DNA of 49,743 nt from DASSKK01 sp035690495 (GTDB lineage: Bacteria > Actinomycetota > Actinomycetes > Propionibacteriales > Nocardioidaceae): contig DASSKK010000012.1 in assembly GCA_035690495.1 (NCBI GenBank), positions 1-49,743 on the forward strand. Reading direction: 5' to 3'. The notes beneath the pieces were generated by a model. It saw nothing but the letters and a program-made list of their open reading frames with translations, did no database searches and was not told the DNA's origin. Positions 8,460 through 16,160 of the stretch are shown piece after piece. Each line of letters starts with the position of its first letter. The first letter of the stretch is position 1. The position numbers were made by a program, and so were the translations under genes.

Positions 8460-9062
8460 TCAGCTGCGCCGGAGCCGGTAGAAGCTGGGTGCGGCGCTCT
8501 TGAGCGGTCCGCGTAGGGGTGCGGGAGCCGGCTGCTGGTCGACGACCGTCCAGCCGGCGAACGCTCGCTCGACGCCCGCCCTGTCCACCCCTCGCGGGAG
8601 CGGTCCACGTCGAGGCCCCGGCGAGAACGCGAACATCAGCAACGTCGCCGTGTCCGTCGCCGCCGCGGTGAGGTTGCGCGCCTCGGCGGCGCGCTGGGCG
8701 TCGGTGAGGCCGTGGAAGCACCCGGCATCGAGGAAGAAGTCGAAGCCGACGCCGATCCCGGACGCTGCGAGGTCCGTCACGTCTGCCACCAGGAACCTGA
8801 CTCCAGAGCCGGCTCCCCGGGCCTTCGCGTCCGCGATGGCCCGGCCGACGGCGTCCACTCCGGTGACCTGCCATCCCTGCCCGGCGAGCTCGAGGGAGTG
8901 CGAGCCGCGGCCGCAACCTACGTCGAGCGCCTTGCCGAGGGATCCGGCGCGCTCCTGGGCCTCCTGGTCGAGCAGTCGGCGTAGGTGCTCCGAGCCGGTG
9001 CCGCCACCCCACTCCCAGGGCGTGAAGCCGATCCGGTACATGATCGTGTAGCCGAGGCTCAT
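8460..9062 (-). CDS. SAM-dependent methyltransferase (class I), substrate unknown
   Basis: A 200-residue Rossmann-fold methyltransferase. Motif I is LDVGCGRGSHSLEL near residue 45, followed by the acidic residue of motif II in VTGVDAVG and by VRFLVADVTDL; FDFFLDAGCFHGL corresponds to motif IV. The start was moved to ATG 9062 (MSLGYTIMYRIG) because AAGGAG sits 6 nt upstream; the frame is open a further 17 codons but has no such site. The gene is divergent from pyrR, and its promoter must share the short 9063-9108 interval. No substrate can be proposed. Confidence 0.8.
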   Translation of the reverse strand: MSLGYTIMYRIGFTPWEWGGGTGSEHLRRLLDQEAQERAGSLGKALDVGCGRGSHSLELAGQGWQVTGVDAVGRAIADAKARGAGSGVRFLVADVTDLAASGIGVGFDFFLDAGCFHGLTDAQRAAEARNLTAAATDTATLLMFAFSPGPRRGPLPRGVDRAGVERAFAGWTVVDQQPAPAPLRGPLKSAAPSFYRLRRS

Positions 9063-9092
9063 CGGCGACTCCTTCTGCTCGAGCGGTCCTGG

Positions 9093-9098
9093 TACTGT
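9093..9098 (+). promoter_or_regulatory. Probable -10 element of the pyrR-pyrB-pyrC operon (TACTGT)
   Basis: TACTGT fits TANNNT and lies 11 nt upstream of the PyrR-binding RNA element, so the transcript would start near 9105 and carry the whole element in its 5' leader. Confidence 0.55.
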
Positions 9099-9108
9099 AA
9101 TCGCGATC

Positions 9109-9149
9109 GACATCCTTTAACGAGCCGTCCGGAGAGGCGGAGAAGGAGG
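9109..9149 (+). promoter_or_regulatory. PyrR-binding RNA leader (translational switch) of pyrR-pyrB-pyrC
   Basis: The leader contains CCG-TCCGGAGAGG-CGG. The loop matches the known PyrR-binding loop consensus UCCNGNGAGG and is closed by CCG/CGG. A lower stem pairs TCCTT (in ACATCCTTTAAC) with AAGGA, which is part of the AAGGAGG Shine-Dalgarno at 9143-9149. PyrR-UMP binding should stabilise the hairpin and hide the ribosome-binding site, as reported for mycobacterial pyr mRNA. A near-identical copy precedes carA. Confidence 0.9.
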
Positions 9150-9160
9150 TCCGGCACCGA

Positions 9161-9841
9161 ATGTGCCCTGCGCCTGCCCAACATCCTTCCGGCACCGATC
9201 GCACGGTGCTCGATGAGCGCGACATGTCCCGCGCTCTCACCCGCATCGCCCACGAGATCCTCGAGCGCAACAAGGGCCCGCAGGACCTGCTGCTGCTCGG
9301 CATCCCCAGCCGCGGCGTGCCGCTGGCCCACCGGATCGCCGCCAGGATCGCCGACGTCGAGGGCACCGAGGTCCCGGTCGGGTCACTGGACGTGACGATG
9401 TACCGCGACGACCTGCGGATGCGGCCCGCTCGCACGCTGCTGCCCACGGACATCCCGAGCGGGGGGATCGACGACAAGATCGTCGTGCTCGTCGACGACG
9501 TGCTCTTCTCGGGTCGCACCATCCGGGCCGCCCTGGACGCGATGAACGACCTGGGCCGGCCCCGCGCAGTGCGCCTCGCAGTGCTGGTCGACCGCGGCCA
9601 TCGCGAGCTGCCGATCCGCGCCGACTCCGTCGGCAAGAACCTGCCGACCTCGCTGGTCGAGAAGGTCTCGGTGCACCTGTCGGAGTTCGACGGCGAGGAC
9701 GCGGTGACGATCGCGGCGGACGGAGCGGGGGTTTCGAGGTTTCGAGACGCTCCCCCGCTTCGCTCTTCCACTCCTCAACCACCGACGGAGTCCGCTTCGT
9801 CTCCGCCCTCCTCAACCAGCGGAGAGGCGGAGAACCGATGA
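9161..9841 (+). CDS. pyrR: Bifunctional pyr operon regulator PyrR / uracil phosphoribosyltransferase
   Basis: UMP-sensing RNA-binding regulator of pyrimidine genes that also has uracil phosphoribosyltransferase activity. The PRPP-binding motif VVLVDDVLFSGRTIRAAL is at about residues 108-125, and the RALTRIAHEILERN and GIPSRGVPLA segments are typical. The normal family C-terminus (EKVSVHLSEFDGEDAVTI) is followed by about 40 extra residues rich in Ser, Pro and Arg, encoded by two adjacent palindromic repeat units (9738-9784 and 9785-9820). The stop overlaps the pyrB start (ATGA). The start ATG lies 11 nt after AAGGAGG; an internal ATG at 9224 (MSRALTR) is a less likely alternative. It presumably binds both PyrR sites in this window. 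Confidence 0.95.
   Translation: MCPAPAQHPSGTDRTVLDERDMSRALTRIAHEILERNKGPQDLLLLGIPSRGVPLAHRIAARIADVEGTEVPVGSLDVTMYRDDLRMRPARTLLPTDIPSGGIDDKIVVLVDDVLFSGRTIRAALDAMNDLGRPRAVRLAVLVDRGHRELPIRADSVGKNLPTSLVEKVSVHLSEFDGEDAVTIAADGAGVSRFRDAPPLRSSTPQPPTESASSPPSSTSGEAENR
9730..9822 (+). repeat. Two adjacent GGTTTCGAG/CTCAACCACC palindromic repeat units in the pyrR 3' end
   Basis: Unit one (9738-9784) starts GGTTTCGAGACG and ends CTCCTCAACCACCG; a short duplicate GGTTTCGAG begins at 9730. Unit two (9785-9820) ends CTCCTCAACCAGC. Both are read in frame as a Ser/Pro/Arg-rich tail of PyrR. The same ends recur at 10904, 18282, 19423 and 23235. Confidence 0.8.
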
Positions 9842-10806
9842 ACAAGCATCTGCTGAGCGCCGGCGACCTCACCCGGGATGACGCCGAGCTGATCCTGACC
9901 ACCGCCGAGGAGCTGCGCAGCCTGGCCGACCGGCCGATCAAGAAGCTGCCGGCGCTGCGCGGCCGCACGATCGTGAACCTGTTCTTCGAGGACTCCACCC
10001 GCACCCGGATCTCGTTCGAGGCGGCGGCCAAGCGGCTGTCCGCGGACGTGATCAACTTCTCCGCCAAGGGCTCCAGCCTGTCCAAGGGCGAGTCGCTGAA
10101 GGACACGGCGCTGACCCTGGAGGCGATGGGTGCCGACGCAGTGGTGGTCCGGCACTGGGCGTCAGGAGCGCCGCACCTGCTGGCCAACGCCGGCTGGTCG
10201 CGGTCCAGCGTGGTCAACGCCGGGGACGGCACCCACGAGCACCCCACCCAAGCGCTGCTGGACGCGTTCACGATGTGGCGTCACCTCGCCGCCGACGGCT
10301 CCGGCCTAGACGGGCGCCGGGTGGCGATCGTCGGCGACGTGCTTCACAGCAGGGTGGCGCGGTCGAACGCGCTCCTGCTCAAGACGCTGGGTGCCGAGGT
10401 GACACTGGTCGGACCGCCGACGCTGCTGCCGTACGGCGTGGACGGGTGGGACGTTGAGACGTCGTACGACCTCGACGCGGTGCTGCCCAAGGTCGACGTG
10501 GTGATGATGCTGCGCGTGCAGAAGGAACGCATGAACGCGGCCTACTTCCCGACCGTGCGGGAGTACAGCCGCAGGTACGGACTCGACGGCCGCCGGATGG
10601 CCGCGTTGCAGGACCACACGCTGGTGATGCATCCGGGGCCCATGAACCGCGGCATGGAGATCACCGCGGACGTCGCCGACTCCGAGCGGTCGGTGATCGT
10701 CGAGCAGGTGACCAACGGGGTCGCCGTGCGGATGGCGGTGCTCTACCTGCTGCTGGGCGGCAGCGAGCCGGCCGTCGGCGCGGCGACACAGGAGGAAGCG
10801 CGATGA
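9838..10806 (+). CDS. pyrB: Aspartate carbamoyltransferase catalytic subunit
   Basis: Condenses carbamoyl phosphate with aspartate, the second step of UMP synthesis. The 322-residue protein shows the carbamoyl-phosphate site EDSTRTRISFE (about residues 50-60), the HPTQALLDAFT segment near residue 135 and MHPGPMNRGMEI near residue 264. Its ATG overlaps the pyrR stop and its stop overlaps the pyrC ATG (ATGA both times). No regulatory pyrI subunit is present, as usual in actinobacteria. It is controlled through the upstream PyrR leader. Confidence 0.97.
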   Translation: MNKHLLSAGDLTRDDAELILTTAEELRSLADRPIKKLPALRGRTIVNLFFEDSTRTRISFEAAAKRLSADVINFSAKGSSLSKGESLKDTALTLEAMGADAVVVRHWASGAPHLLANAGWSRSSVVNAGDGTHEHPTQALLDAFTMWRHLAADGSGLDGRRVAIVGDVLHSRVARSNALLLKTLGAEVTLVGPPTLLPYGVDGWDVETSYDLDAVLPKVDVVMMLRVQKERMNAAYFPTVREYSRRYGLDGRRMAALQDHTLVMHPGPMNRGMEITADVADSERSVIVEQVTNGVAVRMAVLYLLLGGSEPAVGAATQEEAR

Positions 10807-12125
10807 CCGACTACCTGATCACCGGCGCACGCGTCCTCGGCGGCGAGCCGGCCGACCTGCTGCTGCGCGACGGCGTGGTCGCGGAGGTCTCGACGGCGTC
10901 GGAGGTTTCGAGACGGGCTCCGCAGGCTCCGCCCTCCTCAACCACCGATGTCGAGGTCGTCGATGCGGACGGCCTGGTCGCCCTGCCGGGGCTGGTCGAC
11001 CTGCACACGCACCTGCGCGAGCCCGGCCGAGAGGACGCCGAGACCGTCGACACAGGCACCATGGCCGCCGCCCTCGGGGGTTTCACCGCGGTGCACGCGA
11101 TGGCCAACACCGAGCCGGTCGCCGACACCGCCGGCGTGGTCGAGCAGGTGTGGCGACTGGGCCGGGAGGGTGGCCACTGCGACGTCGCACCGGTCGGCGC
11201 GGTCACCGTCGGGCTGGCCGGCGAGAGGCTCGCCGAGCTCGGTGCGATGGCCGACTCCGCGGCACGGGTCCGGGTGTTCTCCGACGACGGCCGGTGCGTC
11301 TCGGACGCCGTACTCATGCGAAGGGCGCTGGAGTACGTCAAGGCGTTCGGCGGGGTGGTCGCCCAGCACGCCCAGGAGCCGCGGCTGACCGAGGACGCGC
11401 AGATGAACGAGGGCGAGCTGTCCGGGCGGCTCGGGCTGCGCGGCTGGCCGGCGGTCGCCGAGGAGGCGATCATCGCCCGGGACTGCCTGCTCGCCGCCCA
11501 CGTCGGGTCGCGGCTGCACGTCTGCCACGTCTCGACCGCCGGGTCGGTGGAGATCGTCCGGTGGGCGAAGAGCAAAGGCTGGCCGGTGACGGCGGAGGTC
11601 ACCCCGCACCACCTGCTGCTCACCGACGAGCGGGCGGCGACCTACGACCCGGTCTACAAGGTCAACCCGCCGTTGCGCTCGGCCGCCGACGTCGAGGCAC
11701 TGCGCGCGGGGCTGGCCGACGGCACGCTCGACGTGGTCGCCACCGACCATGCACCGCATCCGCACGAGGACAAGGACTGCGAGTGGCAGGCCGCGGCGTT
11801 CGGGATGCTCGGGCTGCAGACCGCACTGTCGATCGTGCAGCACACGATGGTGGACGCGGGGCTGCTGGACTGGGCAGGCGTGGCCGAGGTGATGTCGCAC
11901 CGGCCGGCCCGGATCGGCCGCCTCGAAGGCCAGGGCCGTGCCCTCGCGGTCGGGGAGCCGGCGAATCTGGTGCTCTACGACCCGTCCATCACGAGCACCG
12001 TCGACCCCACCGAGCTGGCCTCCCTGTCGCGGAACACGCCGTACGCCGGGATGGAGCTGCCCGGGCGGGTGGTGGCGACCTTCCTGCGGGGCGCACCGAC
12101 GGTGCTGGACGGGAAGCTCACCTGA
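10803..12125 (+). CDS. pyrC: Dihydroorotase
   Basis: Zn-dependent amidohydrolase that cyclises carbamoyl aspartate to dihydroorotate. The 440-residue protein carries the metal-binding DLHTHLREPG near residue 66, the internal histidines in TAEVTPHHLLL, and ATDHAPHPHEDKD near residue 315. The N-terminal segment between LLLRDGVVAEV and VEVVDADGL is longer than usual because a 43-44-bp palindromic repeat (10904-10947) is read in frame as VSRRAPQAPPSSTTD. GGAGGAAGCG precedes the ATG, which overlaps the pyrB stop. The operon appears to end here: an accessory block follows. Confidence 0.97.
   Translation: MTDYLITGARVLGGEPADLLLRDGVVAEVSTASEVSRRAPQAPPSSTTDVEVVDADGLVALPGLVDLHTHLREPGREDAETVDTGTMAAALGGFTAVHAMANTEPVADTAGVVEQVWRLGREGGHCDVAPVGAVTVGLAGERLAELGAMADSAARVRVFSDDGRCVSDAVLMRRALEYVKAFGGVVAQHAQEPRLTEDAQMNEGELSGRLGLRGWPAVAEEAIIARDCLLAAHVGSRLHVCHVSTAGSVEIVRWAKSKGWPVTAEVTPHHLLLTDERAATYDPVYKVNPPLRSAADVEALRAGLADGTLDVVATDHAPHPHEDKDCEWQAAAFGMLGLQTALSIVQHTMVDAGLLDWAGVAEVMSHRPARIGRLEGQGRALAVGEPANLVLYDPSITSTVDPTELASLSRNTPYAGMELPGRVVATFLRGAPTVLDGKLT
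10904..10947 (+). repeat. Palindromic repeat inserted in frame in pyrC
   Basis: Begins GGTTTCGAGACG and ends CTCCTCAACCACCG, with a GGCTCCGCAGGCTCCGCC centre. It is read through in the PyrC N-terminal barrel-edge region. A decayed GGTCTCGACGGCGTCGG motif sits 17 nt upstream (10887). Confidence 0.8.
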
Positions 12126-12132
12126 GCGCTGC

Positions 12133-12154
12133 AGCATAGCGAAAATGCTATGCT
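12133..12154. promoter_or_regulatory. Operator palindrome with overlapping -10 of the HTH/nucleotidyltransferase pair
   Basis: AGCATAGC-GAAAAT-GCTATGCT is a perfect 8-bp inverted repeat with a 6-nt spacer. Its right arm contains TATGCT (12149-12154), a good TANNNT -10. Six nt separate it from the GTG at 12161, so the transcript is probably leaderless. A promoter buried in a palindrome in front of an HTH gene is the usual layout of an autoregulated antitoxin operon. Confidence 0.7.
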
Positions 12155-12160
12155 AGGGCC

Positions 12161-12490
12161 GTGAACGGGATGGGCAACGACCTGGTTCGCGAGGCCCGCA
12201 AGCGTGCCGGGCTGAGTCAGCGCGAGCTGGCGGAGAAGGCCGGGACGACGCAGAGCGCGCTGTCGCGCCTGGAGCGGGGTCGCAGCGCGCCGAGCTTCGA
12301 CACGGTGCTGCGCCTGGTCCGACTGTGCGGCCTCGACCTGGACATCATGCTGGTCGAGCGAGACGACTCGGACTGGACCCAGGCGCAGGACATGCTCGAG
12401 CTCACGCCGGAGCAGCGGATCGCCCATGCGATCGACACCGCGAACACCATGCTGGAGATCCGGGGAAGTGCGTATGGCGGGGCCGCCTAG
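12161..12490 (+). CDS. XRE-family helix-turn-helix protein, probable antitoxin
   Basis: A 109-residue protein with a Cro/C1-type HTH at about residues 6-60 (REARKRAGLSQRELAEKAG, then TTQSALSRLERGRSAPSF) and a C-terminal helical part that could contact a partner. GTG 12161 lies 6 nt after a -10 box, suggesting leaderless translation; ATG 12170 is the alternative start. The 3' end overlaps the downstream nucleotidyltransferase by 17 nt. The palindrome just upstream is its likely autoregulatory operator. The antitoxin role is inferred from layout, not shown. Confidence 0.8.
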   Translation: MNGMGNDLVREARKRAGLSQRELAEKAGTTQSALSRLERGRSAPSFDTVLRLVRLCGLDLDIMLVERDDSDWTQAQDMLELTPEQRIAHAIDTANTMLEIRGSAYGGAA

Positions 12491-12977
12491 GTTCAGTCCG
12501 GACAAGATCCTGGCCGTCCTGATGCGACACCGGGTGGATTTCGTGCTCATCGGCGGGCTGGCCGCGCTGGCGCACGGCTCGAACATCCCGACTCTGGACG
12601 TGGACATCACGCCGAATCCCGATGTCGGCAACCTGGACCGGTTGTCTGCTGCACTGACGGAGCTCGAGGCCGAGGTGCGGTTCGGCGACGAGGCCCTCCC
12701 GTTCAGCCACAACGGTGAGTCCCTGGCCAACGCCGGCGTATGGAACCTGCGCACCGTATTCGGCGACCTGAACATCTCCATGATCCCGAACGGCACGCAG
12801 GGCTACCCGGACTTGATACGGGACGCTTCTGATGTCGCCATCCTCGATGTCGTGGTGCCCACGTCCTCGCTCGCCGACGTGATCCGCAGCAAGCAGGCCG
12901 CGAACCGACCCAAGGACCAGCGGGTGCTGCCGGTGCTCCGGGAGATCCTGGCCTCGCGGCATGCCAGGAACACCTGA
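12474..12977 (+). CDS. Nucleotidyltransferase-fold protein, probable toxin
   Basis: A 167-residue protein with a minimal polymerase-beta-type nucleotidyltransferase motif: IGGLAALAHG (Gly27-Gly28) followed by LDVDI with Asp42 and Asp44 as metal ligands. This resembles AbiEii/MenT-type or DUF6036-like nucleotidyltransferases, some of which modify tRNA ends. The ATG at 12474 has GGGGAAG five nt upstream and lies inside the HTH gene (17-nt overlap), as for coupled toxin-antitoxin genes. Family membership is from memory; the target is unknown. The frame is open further upstream, but without a ribosome-binding site. Confidence 0.75.
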   Translation: MAGPPRFSPDKILAVLMRHRVDFVLIGGLAALAHGSNIPTLDVDITPNPDVGNLDRLSAALTELEAEVRFGDEALPFSHNGESLANAGVWNLRTVFGDLNISMIPNGTQGYPDLIRDASDVAILDVVVPTSSLADVIRSKQAANRPKDQRVLPVLREILASRHARNT

Positions 12978-12989
12978 CATCCTCATCAG

Positions 12990-14570
12990 ATGAGCGATCC
13001 TGGAGAGTGGTTCCTCAGGAAGGCCGAGCGCGACAATCAGGAGACCCGCCTCGACGACCAGCATTCCGGGGACCAGGCTTGGTCGGAGGGCAACCTGGTC
13101 CGCCCGCTGGTGCACGGCTCGGCGTACTTCCGCGAGCTGTACGACGCGGTGAGCGCCGCCCGCCCCGGCGACCTGGTGCTGTTCACCGACTGGCAGGGCG
13201 ACGCCGACGAGCAGCTGACCGGCGAGCCGGGCAGCGAGGTCGTCGAGGTGCTCTCCGAGGCCGACGAGCGAGGCGTCGACGTCCGCGGGCTGGTGTGGCG
13301 CTCCCACCTGGACCAGAGCGGGTTCTTCGCCACCGAGAACCGCCACCTCGGTGAGCAGCTGCAGCATCGCGGCGCCGAGGTGCTGCTGGACATGCGTGTC
13401 CGCACCGGCGGTTCGCACCATCAGAAGTTCGCCGTGGTCCGCCACCGCGACGACCCCTCGCGCGACGTCGCGTTCGTCGGCGGCATCGACCTGGCGCACA
13501 ACCGCCGCGACGATGCCGACCACCGCGGCGACCCGCAGTCGCAGCGTCTGTCGGAGGAGTACGGCGTGCACCCGCCCTGGCACGACGTACAGGTGGCCAT
13601 CCAGGGCCCTGCCGTCCACGACGTGGAGACGGTCTTTCGTGAGCGCTGGCAGGACCCGACCCCGTTGTCCCGCAGCCCGTTGCGCCGGCTCGCCGACCGG
13701 CTGCGGCGGCTGGACATCAGCCCGGACCGCCTGCCGGAGCAGTGGCCGGCGCCGCCACCGGCCGGCGGTCACGTCGTCCAGCTGCTGCGCACCTATCCGA
13801 ACCTGCGGCACGGCAGGGACTACCCGTTCGCCAACGGCGGTGAGCGCAGCATCGCCCGCGGCTACGGCAAGGCGATCGGCCGGGCTCGCGACCTGATCTA
13901 CCTGGAGGACCAGTACTTCTGGGGCGGCGACGTCGTCAACCCGATGCTGGACGCCCTCACCGCGAACCCCGGCCTGCGCGTCGCCGTGGTGATCCCGCTG
14001 TTCCCGGACGTTCAGGGCCTGCGGCGGACCCCCGAGCTGCTGGGCCGGGTCCGGGCGCTGGAGCAGCTGACCCGGGTCGCCCGCGGCCGGGTCGCCTTCT
14101 ACGGCATCGAGAACCACGAGGGCACCCCGGTCTACGTGCACGCCAAGGTCTGCGTGATCGACGACACCTGGGCGAGCGTCGGCTCCGACAACTTCAACCG
14201 CCGCTCGTGGACCCACGACTCGGAGCTGGCCGCGGCGGTGCTCGACCAGGACTACGCCCGCGACCTGCGGCTGGGCCTGGCCGCCGAGCACCTGGACCGG
14301 CTCGGCGACGTCGATGCGCGCGGGCTGAGCGACGCGATGGCCGATTGCGCCGACCCCGTCGGGATGTTCGACGCGTACGCCGCCGCCGCCGACCGGCTCG
14401 AGACCTGGCACGCCGACGGTCGCCGGGAAGAGCGGCCACCCGGCCGGCTCCGGCGACTTCCGCTGCCGAACCTGTCGCCGTGGGCCCGCCGCTGGGCGCG
14501 GTGGCCCCTCGACCTGGTCCACGACCCGGACGGCCGGCCCGAGCCTCTGCAGGACCGCGACGAGTATTGA
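12990..14570 (+). CDS. Phospholipase D family protein
   Basis: A 526-residue protein with two HKD-type half-sites: SHHQKFAVV near residue 145 (His-x-Lys) followed by VGGIDLAHNR, and VHAKVCVIDDTWASVGSDNFNRRS near residue 380. The pair forms one active site in phospholipase D, cardiolipin synthase and related phosphodiesterases. No signal peptide or obvious membrane segment is seen, so it is probably cytosolic. The substrate (phospholipid or nucleic acid) cannot be decided. It starts 12 nt after the nucleotidyltransferase gene, so it may be cotranscribed with the putative toxin-antitoxin pair. A terminator-like hairpin follows directly. Confidence 0.88.
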   Translation: MSDPGEWFLRKAERDNQETRLDDQHSGDQAWSEGNLVRPLVHGSAYFRELYDAVSAARPGDLVLFTDWQGDADEQLTGEPGSEVVEVLSEADERGVDVRGLVWRSHLDQSGFFATENRHLGEQLQHRGAEVLLDMRVRTGGSHHQKFAVVRHRDDPSRDVAFVGGIDLAHNRRDDADHRGDPQSQRLSEEYGVHPPWHDVQVAIQGPAVHDVETVFRERWQDPTPLSRSPLRRLADRLRRLDISPDRLPEQWPAPPPAGGHVVQLLRTYPNLRHGRDYPFANGGERSIARGYGKAIGRARDLIYLEDQYFWGGDVVNPMLDALTANPGLRVAVVIPLFPDVQGLRRTPELLGRVRALEQLTRVARGRVAFYGIENHEGTPVYVHAKVCVIDDTWASVGSDNFNRRSWTHDSELAAAVLDQDYARDLRLGLAAEHLDRLGDVDARGLSDAMADCADPVGMFDAYAAAADRLETWHADGRREERPPGRLRRLPLPNLSPWARRWARWPLDLVHDPDGRPEPLQDRDEY

Positions 14571-14573
14571 CCC

Positions 14574-14596
14574 CGAGACGCCGGCATTGCGTCTCG
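14574..14596 (+). terminator. Terminator-like hairpin after the phospholipase D gene
   Basis: CGAGACGC and GCGTCTCG form a perfect 8-bp stem around a 7-nt loop (CGGCATT), 4 nt after the stop codon. The following AGAAAAGTT has only a weak T-tract, so efficiency is uncertain. Confidence 0.6.
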
Positions 14597-14632
14597 AGAA
14601 AAGTTCTGCAATAAATCGCTGATACGTGCGGA

Positions 14633-14638
14633 TACGAT
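14633..14638 (+). promoter_or_regulatory. Probable -10 element for the DUF222/HNH gene (TACGAT)
   Basis: TACGAT fits TANNNT and lies 28 nt upstream of the GTG at 14667, directly after the hairpin at 14574-14596. Confidence 0.45.
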
Positions 14639-15161
14639 CAGGACTGTCGGTGGTGGGTGATGGACTGTGTTCATGGAAGCGAACCGGCCGTTCGGCGAGG
14701 ACCGCGACGACTCTGACGTCGCGGGTCTCGACGTGGTGGAGGCGCTGGATGCCGTCGAGTCGACGGTCGTGGACCGTGATGCGGCCGAGGCAAGGATGTT
14801 CACGCTGGCGGCGCATTTTGCGGACCTGTTCGCGCCGGAGTCGCTGAAGGACAAGGCCGGCCGTTCGGGGGCCGAGCGTGCGGTCCTGCTCGGCGGGGAG
14901 GGGACTCCGAAGCTGGCGGAGTTCGCTCCGGCTGCGTTCGCCGGCCGTGCCGGGATCTCCACGTTTGCGGGGCAGAAGATGATCGCCGACGCGTTGGACT
15001 GTCGGCACCGGCTGCCGCGGCTGTGGAGCCGGGTGCAGGCGGGGCAGGTGCGGGTCGGTTATGCCCGGCTGGTGGCCCGTAAGACCCGCCACCTCAGCGT
15101 CGAGCAGGCGGGGTTCGTCGATGAGCAGGTGGCCACCTATGCCGATGGGCGGTTGGCCTTT

Positions 15162-15233
15162 GTTGAGTTATGCCTCCTTGCCGTCCCTGCCCTCCTCCGG
15201 TTGGGCGCAGAGGGCAAGGAGGCATAACTCAAC
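15162..15233. repeat. Hairpin element copy 1 (72 bp) inside the DUF222 gene
   Basis: Perfect 21-bp terminal inverted repeat (starting GTTGAGTTATGCC and ending GGCATAACTCAAC) around an inner partly paired region with TGCCC and TTGGGC. TT flanks both sides, possibly a 2-bp target duplication. Its TAA at 15225-15227 ends the reading frame. Confidence 0.9.
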
Positions 15234-15943
15234 TTCCCGACCCGTTCGACCGACCACGGGCTGCGCGGGTTCCACCTGCGTGGATCGTTCGGGCTGATCG
15301 CCCGACTGGATGCGACCATTGCGTTCCTCGCCGAAGGACTCGCCCGGCTCGGCGACCCCGACAGTTTGGATGCCCGCCGGGTCAAAGCCTGTGCGATCTT
15401 GGCCAACCCCATCGCGGCGGTCGAACTGCTCGACACCCTGCACCAGCTCAACCAACGTGTCGGCGAGGCCATGCAGGACCAGCCCGAGCCTGAGCAGCAG
15501 CCGCACCCCGAGCCGCCGGCACCAGCCGAGTCGCCGGCGCCGGCGGCCACGAAGCCCACGGACCCGAGCCCGGACCCCGAGGACTCCCACAGTCCGAAGT
15601 CGGAGTCGGAGCAGGACTCCGACGGTGACGCAGACGACACGCCGGCCGCCACGGCTGAGCCGGCCGATGCCGAGTCGGGCGCTGGCACGGACACGGGCCG
15701 GTTCTCGGAGCCGAGCCCGGACACTGACGCCGAGCAGGTGGGGGAGCCGGAGCCTGCCGACCCAGAAGCTGACACCGATCCCGGCGGGCTGGATCTGGGC
15801 GCTGCCCATGATCTGGTGCCCGCGGCCTTCCGCAAGACCCCCGAAGCCTGGCGGTTGGACTGGCCGAGGCTGCTGCCGAGCATCCGCTGCTACCTGCACA
15901 TCCACCAAGACCACCTCGACGGTGAAAGTGCACATGGAGACGC

Positions 15944-15964
15944 AGGTCTCGACGGGCTCGACCG
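15944..15964 (+). repeat. GGTCTCGACGGGCTCGACCGG, short palindromic repeat (type B)
   Basis: Matches the GGTCTCGACAGGCTCGACCACC form seen in ribE at 42327. It lies in frame in the DUF222 remnant as GLDGLDR. Short and imperfect, so weaker than the other copies. Confidence 0.45.
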
Positions 15965-16087
15965 GCGGTGGCCGGGTCCGGTGGCCCGCACCGAACACGG
16001 CCCGATCACCCACCACTACGTACGCGAGCATCTGGCGCCCTACCACCGGTTCACCATCACCCCGGTCCTCGACCCGGTGGGGCAGAT

Positions 16088-16160
16088 GTTGAGTTGTGCC
16101 TCCTTGCCATTCCTGCCCACCCCACGGTTGGGCACAGACGGCAAGGAGGCGCAACTCAAC
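16088..16160. repeat. Hairpin element copy 2 (73 bp) inside the DUF222 gene
   Basis: Same element as at 15162: 20 of 21 terminal base pairs are Watson-Crick, plus one G-T. Compared with copy 1, an A-T pair is replaced by a G-C pair in the stem, a compensatory change. The inner hairpin is GCCCA...TGGGC. It shifts the reading frame before the HNH part. Confidence 0.9.

Noticed and set aside
9801..9841. A third PyrR-binding site upstream of pyrB (GGAGAGGCGGAGAA is identical to part of the real sites)
   Set aside because: The TCC of the loop consensus and the pairing left arm are absent; the match is confined to the purine-rich ribosome-binding stretch next to a repeat unit.
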